DNA of 64,000 nucleotides from Pleurodeles waltl (lineage: Eukaryota > Chordata > Amphibia > Caudata > Salamandridae): the NCBI RefSeq assembly GCF_031143425.1, contig NC_090451.1, forward strand, positions 346,960,339 to 347,024,338, read 5' to 3'. Below the pieces are notes generated by a model. The model saw nothing but the letters and a program-made list of their open reading frames with translations. It was not told where the DNA came from and made no database searches. Each line of letters starts with the position of its first letter. Position 1 is the stretch's first letter. This document shows, piece by piece, positions 54,710 through 64,000 of this stretch. The position numbers and the translations under genes were made by a program.

Positions 54710-55741
54710 AATCAAAAGAAAGAAGGAAAGAAAGTAAAAGGCAAAGAAATAAAGAAATCAAAAAGAAGATTAGTAAGAAAGAAGGCAAGAAAGAATGAAT
54801 GAAGGACAGCAAGGAGAAGGGAAGGGATAAAGGGAGGAAGGAAGGAAATAAAGTCAAGACAGAACAAATTAATATGGGAAGAAAGAAGGAAAGAAGGAAG
54901 ACTGCAAGAAAGAAACCAAGAATAAAGGGAAGAAATATAGCAAGAATAAAGCAAGGAAAGAAAGAACAAAGGAAAGACACAAATAAGGGAGGAGGAAAGA
55001 AGAAAGGAAGGGAAAGAAGAAAAAAGGAAGAATAGCAAGAAGGAAAGAAGAAAAGAAGAAGGCAATAAAGGAATGAAGCAAGGAACAAGAAAGAAAGAAA
55101 GGCGGAAGCAAAGGAGGAAATAAAGAAAGCTAGAATGAAGGGAAGCAAGAAATAAGAAAGCAAGAGGGAAAAAAGAAGCAAGAAAGGCAGGAAAGAGGAA
55201 GACAAGAATCCAAGAAATAAGTAGAATAAGAAAATAAGGAGGAAAGAAAGAAGGCAAGAAAGAAAGAAGGAAAGCAAGAAACAAAGAATGAAAGAAGGAA
55301 GGCAAGAAAGAAAGAAGGAAGGAGAAAAGAAAAGAAAGAGATAAAGAAGGAACGAATGCAAGAAAGACAGCAAAAAATGAGGAAAGAAAGCAAAAATTTA
55401 GAAAAAAGAAGGAAAGAAAGAAAGAAAGAGAGAAAGAAAGAAAGAGAATATAGAAAATAAACAAATAAGGAAGGATGAATGACGACATAAAGAAAAGAAA
55501 GGAAGTAAAGAAAGAAGAAAAGAAAAATGAAAGAAAGAAGTCAAGAAGGAAAGAAAAAAGAAGGAAGAAAGAAAGAAAGAAAGAAAGGAAGAAACCAAGA
55601 TTTTATGAAAGAAAGAAAGTAAGACAGAAAGAAAGAATACAAGAAAGATAGAAGGAAAGAAGGAAGGGAAGAAACAAAAAACAAAAGAATTAAGGCAAGA
55701 AAGAAGGAAGGCAGGGGAGAAGAAAGAAAGAAAGAAAGAAA

Positions 55742-55791
<50 letters not shown>

Positions 55792-55805
55792 AATAAAACA
55801 AATTA

Positions 55806-55853
<48 letters not shown>

Positions 55854-55895
55854 AAAAAAGAAAGAAAGAAAAAAGAAAGAAAGAAATAAAAAAAT
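54710..55895. repeat. GAAA/GGAA polypurine tract of about 1.2 kb
   Basis: Almost entirely A and G on the plus strand, irregular at the left (gaaggaag, with some c and t) and becoming clean (gaaa)n at about 55720-55870. Long open frames rich in Ser, Phe and Leu on the minus strand are by-products of the simple sequence, not genes. Confidence 0.95.
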
Positions 55896-56099
55896 AGACA
55901 ATGTTACCAAGATTATTAGAGCACACTGATTAGCTTATACTAAGAGTTCATGTGAGCTGATGTGGCATAGCAGGAGTCAGATAAACAAGGCTACTCCAGA
56001 AGGAAATTACAACAGCATTAGCAGGAGATGGGATCTGATAAAGCATGAATGTGCCCAATGCTCAGGCTCTAAATACAAAAACAACACTAAAGTGATTAT

Positions 56100-56340
56100 T
56101 ATAAGATAAAAACAAAACCACAGGCACTGAAGGGATCTACCTTGTGCTCCTTATGAAAGAAGACAGTGCAGGCACTCAATGCAGGATTAATCAGTGGTGT
56201 AAGAAGGCTGAGCCATTGCCCCTTGCTGTAGTGGGCAGAAGCAAAATGTGAATGACACAACAGGCCAATGGATGATGAGAGGTGTCTGAAAGTGCCTTTA
56301 AGTAAGTATATGTATTATTTTAGTAAAATATAAAGGTCTT
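56100..56340. repeat. Interspersed repeat copy, right of the purine tract
   Basis: Phrases shared with 54480-54709: ggcactgaagggatctacct, gccaatggatgatga, tttaagtaagtatatg and agtaaaatataaa. Diverged but collinear. Confidence 0.5.
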
Positions 56341-56495
56341 GGATTATGCCAGACCTAACAAGCTAACTGAGTCTGCCATCTCATCATTCCAAGACGGCTC
56401 AAATGAGTGGCGGCAATTCGTTCAATAAGAATACTTTTTATTTACACCACGTAGAAACAGCAGATGAAAAGTATAAAGTCCTACACAAAAATATG

Positions 56496-56520
56496 ATATT
56501 ATTATTATTATTATTATTAT
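56496..56520. repeat. (ATT)n microsatellite
   Basis: A run of att units within atgatattattattattatt. Confidence 0.9.
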
Positions 56521-58816
56521 TGCACCTGTGGGAGAACAATTCAAAATGTTGCTTATGCTGCATGCTATGGAAAAGTGCATTATTCTTAGACACATATTTA
56601 TGGTGCAAACCTGGCAAAGCATTGCTGCTTGTATGCAAATATGAGTATTCGTTTTAGTGGAAAAGGGGTGCATTTGTTTTGCATTTTCTTGTGCTGAAAT
56701 ACTAAATGAAGGACATCAGTAAGTTTGAACTCTTATTCATTTAAAAGTAGATAGGTTTCTACTGGATTGTGGCAATACTGAGAAATGTTCATCTAATAAA
56801 GTGCGTTCGGACTTTTAAACTGTGTATGATGAATTCATTCATGCTTGATTTTCTGAAGTGTGTCCCTCAATGAGGATCTGGGGTATTGTGCATTCCAAAT
56901 TCATAAGGCACCAAGATGCTTGATTTCTGTACATCATCAAAGGAATTATGGGCAACGAAGGACCAAAGTGAATGTCAAGAAAAGGCAAGTCACGTGGTAT
57001 GATGCAGCACAATGTGCGTGGCAATATTTGGTGATATTATCTTACTACTTGATATTTCAGCACACATTCACACAGAACACAGCACGTCTCTACGGAAACT
57101 GCAGAGGTTTGTTATGCCTATCTGATGGAGGAATCTGGAGGTTTGTTATGCCTATCTGATGGAGGAATCTTTTGCTATAAAATTTCGCAGTATTTTATAT
57201 GAATGGATTCGTGATTCATAACTGTATTAAATTGTATTAAAGTAGCAATTTAATTTCCGCAGCCTCTATTGTAAGTGCAAAGTCATATTCAATGTATATT
57301 TGGAGTGGGTAGACTACTAACTATTGAATTTTGACGTATGTTTGATTCTCTTTTCAGGGAACATTTACTCTTCAGTTGTAATTATACTGAAGTGTAGATG
57401 TAATTTCCAGTGTTGCCAGCTTGCTGGCTGCCAAAGTCAAGTTACGCTTCTCAGTAGACTGTTGGCCTTCTTCTTCACCCTTGGGATACCTACCACCTGT
57501 AGTCCTTCATTTACCACCAGACACACTCTTCACTCCTGTGATGCCATCCTAGCAACACAATAGTGTTTGGCATGAGTATGGTGACCTCATGGACTGGAAT
57601 GTTCAGTACCACAGGTCTTGGAGAACGTTCCAGGGTACAGAAGCCGGATCACATGAGAAGGCTTTAGGGAGGTACTGTTGGGCCACTAGAAGTAGGGGTA
57701 TTAATACTCAACGGAGAGATTGTACAGATCTGAAACAGAATCATTACATGTCAGAAGAGGGTAGTGCAAAGGGGATCGAGGAGTGTATTGGTGATAGAAT
57801 GTTAGAAAAAATGGCAAACATCCACTGTGGTCCATGAGCCTGACGGGGCAGGGCATGAATTGTCAAGGAAAGGGCAAGAAGGAGCACGTGACCATAGAGA
57901 GGGGGGGGGGAAAGGCCACTCCCATGGCCTTTGCCAAAGTTGTACATACATACTCTCACGAACATTAAAACATAGAATCCTTTCCAATGTATCCTTCACG
58001 TCAGGGAGATTCATAAAAAGGAGCAGACAATAAGATACTAAAAATAGCCAGGGTGAAAGGCTAACTTACTTTTTAAAACATCAGCAATCTATCAAAAATT
58101 TTGAAGTCGCAAGGCCTACAGAACAACACACAGGAACATGAAATTAGCAATGGCCACCCTTAATTGACCCCACATGCCACTTACTTTCTCATCTGCTTTC
58201 AAGTAACTTTTTGTTGGGTAACATTAAGCTTCAAACATTCAGTGACTATTCTCCACTTTCTCACAAAATGGAAGCACTTGCACAAAGTATGCCAACACCC
58301 TTCTATGACAACACTGGAGTGTTAATGCTTAACTTTACTACAGTCAAAGTTCCATTTGTTTTATTATTTTGTCAGACCTGACAAACCCTTAGAAAACACA
58401 AAACGCGTTTTTCATATCTCTATAACAAGAAAGACAGAAGGTGTAAAATAAACCCGTAAATTTTGCTGTCACGGGATAGCATCCCTATACTGCGCACTGT
58501 TTTTTTGTGTAAGCATTTCATGCACAGTGCATTTATTGAAAAATATGAAATAGGATAACGCATGCAAAAAAAGTCGTACCTCGCCATGCATGTTTTAATG
58601 GTGTTGTCAAAGGTAGAAACGTTCTAGCTTTATAGACTGTCCGGTCGCGCGTGTGTGTGGGTGGGTGCGTGTGTGTGTGGGGGGGGAAGGGGGGGGGAGA
58701 GGGGCTCTGAATTCAGAAGAGAAGTCAAATAATCCAAATAGTCATAATTTTGTGCATATTCACAACATTTTATCATTTACTTGACCGCATTTATCTGAAC
58801 AGCTACCATATATTTA
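56521..58816. other. Unannotated DNA with small simple repeats
   Basis: No gene recognised. It contains a 34-bp tandem doubling at 57104-57170, a run of about 10 G near 57900-57910, and a GT/G-rich stretch at about 58645-58706. Confidence 0.45.
57104..57170. repeat. 34-bp tandem duplication
   Basis: gaggtttgttatgcctatct and the rest of the unit occur twice in a row with no difference seen. Confidence 0.9.
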
Positions 58817-59742
58817 GGGCCGTATTTATACTCTGGTTGCGCCGAATTTGCGTCGTTTTTTTCGACGCAAATTCGACGCTAAACTAACGCCAACTAACGC
58901 CATATTTATACTATGGCGTTAGACGCTTCGGGCGCCAAAGTGCCCGGAGTGAGCGTCATTTTTTAGCGTGAACCCCTTCCTTGCGTTAATGATATGCAAG
59001 GGAGGCGTTCCCGTCTTAAAAAATGACTCCCAGGCCTTTACGTGGAATTTATACTCCCGGGCAAAAATGACGCCCGGGAGTGGGCGTGGCCAAAAACGGC
59101 GCATTTGCGCCGCTTTTTAACGCCTGGGTCAGGGATGGCGTTAAGGGACAAGTGGGCTCAAAATGAGCCCACAGTGCCCTCCCCTGCCCCCAGGGACCCC
59201 CCCTGCCACCCTTGCCCACCCCAGGAGGACACCCAAGGACGGAGGGACCCATCCCATGGACATTAAGGTAAGTTCAGGTAAGTATTTTTTTATTTATTTT
59301 TTGTGGCATAGGGGGGCCTGATTTGTGCCCCCCTACATGCCACTATGCCCAATGACCATGCCCAGGGGACATAAGTCCCCTGGGCATGGCCATTGGGCAA
59401 GGGGGCATGACTCCTATCTTTACAATGATAGGAGTCATGTTGATGGGGGATGGGCGTCGAAAAAAAAATGGCGCAAGTCGGGTTACGACGATTTTTTCGA
59501 CGTAACCTGACTTGCCCCATTTTAAGACGCCCATACGCCATTTTCCCCCTACGCCGGCGCTGTCTGGTGTACGTGGTTTTTTTCCACGCAAACCAGGCAG
59601 CGCCGGTCTGCTTGCGCCGGCTAACGCCATTCCATAAATACGGCGCCCGCATGGCGCTTCAGAATGGCGTTAGACGGCGCAAACATTTTTGACGCTAAAC
59701 TGCGTTAGCGCAGTTTAGCGTCAAAAAGTATAAATATGGGCC
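58817..59742. mobile_element. Non-autonomous PIF/Harbinger-like element, copy 2
   Basis: Terminal repeats are GGGCCGTATTTATACT and, as reverse complement at the right, GGCCCATATTTATACT. A TTA duplication flanks it (58814-58816 and 59743-59745), typical for Harbinger. It shares the core of the 7248-8157 element in opposite orientation (ccaggaggacacccaaggac here, gggcgtcctcctggggtggg there). Hairpins include 59690-59704 with 59709-59723 (15-bp perfect arms) and a long pair around 59346-59398 (about 23-bp arms). No transposase. Confidence 0.87.
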
Positions 59743-59745
59743 TTA

Positions 59746-61352
59746 ATATTTAACATGTAATCTCTGGAAACCTATGGGTAAGTGTATCAGTATTCCTGTT
59801 TTCACAGCGTGTATTTAGGAATTAAATATATCTGAGAGATATCTGTTTATCACGAAAAAAGTATTTTGGAATTACACAAATTCCATAACCTTCGGTATAA
59901 TAAACCTAATCTACAAAATCCATAAATGAAGAGCTAACAACACAGATATGTCAGGTTTTAGAAAAGTGACCAAACAGCCATAAATTACAACCATTCATAG
60001 GCGTCAACTGAAGATCTCTACATATTTGCTTTTCTTTATGAATCCGAGCGCAAATGTGAGTGACGATATCACATTTGTACCTTACCTTGTAGAGAACACG
60101 AAATGACTAAATCTGAACTCAGATGCTAATTGCTCAATGAAACCGTGCACACATAATGTATTTATGAGAAATTCTGTGCCTCCGCGAAAAAACAGATATT
60201 GAAATGAAAGTCAAAGTTCACTTTTTGAAGTGACTTTGCTTGGTTCTTCACTACAACAATGACTTATTATTCAGTATTTGTTTATGTCGCATCATAAATT
60301 CCAATAGTAGGCATTTATGTAGCGCAGTATTTACATGGGCAGGCTGCCACATGCACTAAAGAAGTAGACAAAGGACTATTCTTTCAGGGCGAAACGAATC
60401 TTTTTAAATGAATCCAATTTTCCTTTATAAGCCACTCCTTGTTGTTTTACCTAAAGTGGCTCTTAAAGATATACTGTATGATAAAGCACAAAATTCCCCA
60501 GAGACCTAATTGCGGTTCCCAGGAGACCGGTAGATAAACAATCAGGCCTAAGTGTTTATCTTCAGAAACAGCCTTGGCTGTGTGCAAGAGGCCTAGAAAC
60601 TGTCGATAATATAAATAGAAAGGCAAGCGGAGGAAGGTGTAACAGTCTTTAAAGATAGTAAAGTTAACACGCTTGTTAAAATTATTAAGAATCATCAGTA
60701 TTTCACCCTGGGTCGATTCTCTATATTGGGTTTCAGGATGCCCACCCAGAGCATCCCACCTTACAAATCATATTTCCTCAACTCACAATGTACTTCCTTG
60801 CAACAGCAAACTCCACACTGCATTAACCCTTATCCCTCATAACACCTCCATACACTCCTAGTGTCTATATATACTTAACAGCTTGTTTGCTAACACATAC
60901 TATTGTTTGGTAAGTTACCCATGCCAAGTTGTCTCAAGATCTTTGTATTTTAAGTGTACATTTATTGGCCGTGTTACCTATGCGAGCCCTTATTGTCTGA
61001 CAGGGCTTCAATGTGTATACCTTTTCAATCTGTAAGCGTTGCAGTTGGCCTGTGCCCTCTTTTGTTTTTTTTGTTTTTTGTTTTTTGTTTTTTATTGGTG
61101 GTGCCTTGTAAGTGATATCCACTGCCTCACACTCTGCACCTCCTCTCTTGAGACCTTTTCTCCCCACTGGGGAATGATTGCTCTCCCTATGATCCATCAC
61201 CCTATTCCCAATATTTTTTCCTCTCACCTTTTCCCTACCCCGTGTCATGTGATCTTCATGTATTATCACTGGCTGTATCACAACCCATGGTCTCCCATAA
61301 CACCACATACACTGTGTTCCCACTGTATTTCAATGGTTGATCCTAACACCAC
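59746..61352. other. Unannotated DNA, possibly an L1 leader at its right end
   Basis: No gene recognised. A (TTTTTTG)n run lies at 61060-61093. The part from about 60690 onward could belong to the L1 fragment that follows, but I see no ORF1 motif. Confidence 0.35.
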
Positions 61353-62743
61353 ATGCTCAAAATGATTTACTTTAACGCCAAAGGACTTAACCATCCAATA
61401 ATCTGCAGAAAATGTTGTTATCTCATGTCTTCACACAACGTAGGACCTAATTCCAGCAGGCTATACTCCCCAGAGGTCACACTGGGACTGAAGATAAGGC
61501 AGTGCACGGTATCCAGCCGTTCCCAAGTAAACATTTTAGCCTCCTGTGGAGTAGCCTCCACCTCTTGAAGTATGTGGCAGTCCACATGATGCAACATTTC
61601 AGGGTCTCACTGGGGAATGGAACAAGATGTGCTTTCCTAGATCATATGTGCATGCTCAGCCCCTTCATGTCACAAGAGGTGGCCATCTTAAAATCAGTCA
61701 AAACTATTTTCTCTGCTGTGAGTGTGCAAAGTTAGGGTGGGCATCATTAAACTCCACTATGCATCAATAGGTGGAGTTTGTGCTGTACTCTGCGCTCCAA
61801 GTAGAGAGCAGAGTGGCAAAACTCTGCGAATTGCACTGGCAGAGTGCAGTTTTACTCCACACCATTAAAAACACATGCTGGGCATGTGACTTATCACCCA
61901 GCGACGAGGAACATATGTTCTTCTCTTGCCCCCATCTGCAAACCTGTTGGCAAAATATCTCCCTCCAACTACTAAAATATTTAGAACAATCATTTCACTG
62001 TCATTCCTGCTTATCCTACTAGGATCACATTTTGCAGTTTGCCCAATCAATCTCTCTGATACTTATCTTCCCCTCCTTGACCCTCTTCTCCCTTAGCCAT
62101 CAAAGTCTTATTGATCCATTGGAAATCCATTGACAATGTATAATATCACACCTGGTGGGCATGGGTTACCTATCTTAGAAGTACACACGTAACCCAATCT
62201 AATAAAAAAGGTAGGCGTGTAACCTCCAAGCGTATGTGGAAGACACTTGACCTTTTCAATCGCAACATATCCTCATAATGGGAAACCCTCCAAAGCCAGT
62301 ATCTCATGGCCATGAAGATTTTCATCTTTGGTCCCGCCCACACCTTTACACCTCACTCATTGAGTCACACAACAGTGATTCTCTCTCTGGCCTCTCCCTC
62401 CACCCCATCCCTAGTTCTTGATCCAAACCACGCATACTATGAAGTTTAGGATATTCATGTACTTCAGTTACATGCCCCTCAGGACTAACCATATCCCCTA
62501 ACACTTCGTACTCTATATCTTCCCCACACACCAACGCAGTAACTTTAGGTTATAATCCACTGACACATCCTCAACTAAATGACAATATGCTAAACCTACT
62601 GATGATATTCATATATGTCACAATGATGTACGTCTTGATAATGTCATTGATTTCTGTTCATTTTTTCTTCTCCTTCCTTGTTTTCCTTGCTGTGATGGTT
62701 TTTGTATTACTAAAAATCCTAATAAAATATTTTGAACAAAAAA
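61353..62743 (+). mobile_element. L1-type LINE fragment with 3' end
   Basis: Near 61360 the plus strand reads YFNAKGLNHPI, the L1 endonuclease start, which soon fades. After a short foldback, 61868-61960 reads NTCWACDLSPSDEEHMFFSC and then PHLQTCWQNI, the C-terminal Cys/His segment of L1 ORF2. The end (ctaataaaatattttgaac, to about 62743) is an AATAAA-bearing L1-like 3' end. The whole RT is missing, so this is a deleted copy. Confidence 0.65.
61733..61868. repeat. Small foldback sequence inside the L1 fragment
   Basis: ggtggagtttgtgctgtact followed by ctgc pairs imperfectly with the reverse complement of 61838-61863 (gcagagtgcagttttactcc). It sits where the L1 text is interrupted and may be a small inserted element. 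Confidence 0.35.
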
Positions 62744-62992
62744 CACTTGTGTTAAAATGTTTCAGAAACCTAGTGATAAATAAATCCACCCTTGTTGCAT
62801 TATTCCCATGCTGTTGGGCTGCTGTGTTTCAACCCATAGAAATTGTCATTTGCTACACTGTTTTCCTGTTGTCAGCACCCCACATAGAGGTTGTAAGCAT
62901 CATATAAATGCTGCAATACAATACAATAAAATTCAATAGGGATATCTTCTAAAAATAAGAAAGTTCCTTGTACTTTTATGGAACAACATTAT

Positions 62993-63563
62993 GGGGGTCA
63001 TTACAACCCTGGCGGTCAAAGACCGCCAGGGTTGTCTTGGCGGATTTCACCACCAGCAGGCTGGCGGTGAAATCCCTGGTATTACGACCGCGGCAGAAGC
63101 ACCGCGGTCGCACCGCCGGGACCGGCGGTTTCCCACCACTTTATTCCCGGCAGGAGTAATCCTCCAGGGCAGCGCTGCAAGCAGCGCTGCCTAGGGGATT
63201 ACGAGTCCCCCTCCGCCAGCCTTTTCATGGCAGTTTGCACCGCCATGAAAAGGCTGGTAGAAAGGGGAGTCGCGGGGCCCCTTGGAGCCCCTGCACTGCC
63301 CATGCCAGTTGCCACGGCCCGTGCAGCTTTTCACTGTCTGCCATGCAGACATTGAAAAGCGCGACGGGTGCAACTGCACCCGTCGCACGGCCGCAACACA
63401 ACCGGCTCCATTTGGAGCCGGCTCCTGTGTTGGGGTCGAGATCCCCGCTGGGCCGGCGGGTGGAAACCAGGTTTCCACCCGCTGGCCCAGCGGGGATCTC
63501 CTGATGGCTGCAGCGGGAGTGCGGCCGCATTGGAGGCCACCTGCCAAGGTCGTAATGACCCCC
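62993..63563. mobile_element. Hairpin-chain DNA element, GGGGGTCATTAC ends
   Basis: The left end GGGGGTCATTACAACC pairs with the right end GGTCGTAATGACCCCC. A 3-bp repeat tat flanks it (62990-62992 and 63564-63566). The 571 bp are nearly all short hairpins in series: 63003-63017 with 63021-63035, 63216-63231 with 63242-63257, 63361-63372 with 63375-63386, and 63440-63468 with 63470-63498 (29-bp arms, one mismatch). The open frames inside arise from the inverted repeats. No transposase. Confidence 0.85.
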
Positions 63564-63603
63564 TATATAGTAATAAGGGACAATAACAGAACAAGTTATG
63601 GAC

Positions 63604-64000
63604 TGTAAGAAATTGGGTTGTTAGTCATGAGGGATGACGCCCTAGCTAAAGTAATAGCCATAGTCCTTGGCAAGATGAACCCTCATAGTCACTAAATTAA
63701 CCTGTCCTTAACCCCCTTATAGCTATTGCACTGAGCAGGCAGGCTTAACTTAGTGCAGTGTGTAAACTATTTATGCAATACCAAATCAGTAATAAAGACA
63801 AAAAATAAAACAATAAAAATACCAAACTAAGGGCTTGATTTAGATCTCGGCGATCGCACTTCCAAGCCACTTTGGCAGCAGAGCCGAGAAGACGGTAAAG
63901 TTGACATTGTTCCACTTGCCTATTCAAATGTATTGCGGCTGAGACAAAGACTGCCATGATGGAGCGCTCTCCTTAGCTGTCAGGCAGGTGGGTTCCCGCT
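63604..64000 (-). mobile_element. LTR-like element C, partial, cut by window edge
   Basis: TGTAAGAAATTGGG followed by text such as ggcaggcttaacttagtgc parallels the plus-strand start of element B (TGTTAGAAATGGGG, aggcttaacttcagagtgc). It is therefore a third, diverged member of that family in minus orientation. It is interrupted at 63831. Confidence 0.6.
63831..64000. mobile_element. Start of another DNA element (GGGCTTGATTTAGA), cut by window edge
   Basis: GGGCTTGATTTAGATCTCGG begins directly after taa within the LTR-like sequence, in the style of the other GGGC-ended elements here. The other end lies outside the window, so the call rests on one terminus. Confidence 0.4.

Noticed and set aside
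54564..55926. Long minus-strand open frames rich in Ser, Phe and Leu, up to 269 codons, looking like membrane proteins
   Set aside because: They are translations of a GAAA/GGAA simple repeat. Several frames are open together and no domain is present.
60300..60330. Phrase catttatgtagcgcagtatt resembling an L2-type LINE tail
   Set aside because: Too short, and no RT text is next to it on either side.
63191..63608. Overlapping frames on both strands of 72-118 codons
   Set aside because: Same cause: serial inverted repeats in the 62993-63563 element.
1..64000. CRISPR arrays, bacterial operons, riboswitches, tRNA and rRNA genes
   Set aside because: The tandem repeats here are LINE monomers and microsatellites without spacers, no RNA gene box structure was recognised, and the LINE/LTR content is animal-like.

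Overview
This window reads as non-coding, transposon-packed DNA from a large animal genome. I found no host exon, tRNA, rRNA, CRISPR array or bacterial-type operon. The recognisable protein-coding sequence belongs to retrotransposons: several decayed L2/CR1-like LINEs, two L1-superfamily copies and one nearly intact LINE. Around them lie hairpin-rich non-autonomous DNA elements with 3-bp target duplications and about 2-kb elements shaped like solo LTRs. The mix resembles salamander (newt or axolotl type) intergenic or intronic DNA. That assignment is inference from remembered repeat content and was not tested by a search.

Layout. 1-2940: minus-strand L2-like LINE cut by the window edge. 3366-4043: hairpin-rich element. 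4780-5600: plus-strand L2-like fragment. 5640-7100: GC-rich unidentified repeat, then an unknown repeat with a second copy near 23.2 kb. 7248-8157, 9582-10211 and 11804-12461: three non-autonomous DNA elements. 14110-15930: second type of L2-like LINE, with a related fragment at 16906-17990 split by an 807-bp element. 19441-21990: another copy of the first LINE family. 24344-24931: DNA element. 25010-37110: a purine-rich repeat holding a candidate solo LTR (25609-36628), which is itself split by a 9.4-kb LINE (25837-35251).

38639-38901: small DNA element. 42582-46821: two LTR-like elements, one inserted in the other in inverted orientation. About 47430-52478: decayed L1-superfamily LINE. 54710-55895: 1.2-kb GAAA-type polypurine tract between two related repeat copies. 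58817-59742: second copy of the 7248 element, in opposite orientation. 61353-62743: L1 3' fragment. 62993-63563: hairpin-chain element. 63604-64000: third LTR-like element, interrupted by a further DNA element.

The best object is the LINE at 25837-35251. It is flanked by a perfect 11-bp repeat and opens with nine 83-109 bp GC-rich monomers, like the promoter monomers of rodent L1. It then has ORF1, an endonuclease/RT ORF2 with one premature stop, and an AATAAA-type tail. A 2,554-bp stretch covering most of ORF1 and the endonuclease is tandemly duplicated, and the copies are nearly identical. ORF1 ends in TGA CTAG, the established vertebrate stop-readthrough context, and lies in the same frame as ORF2.

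A second theme is architectural. Element families with different termini are built largely as strings of short near-perfect hairpins rather than as one long foldback.
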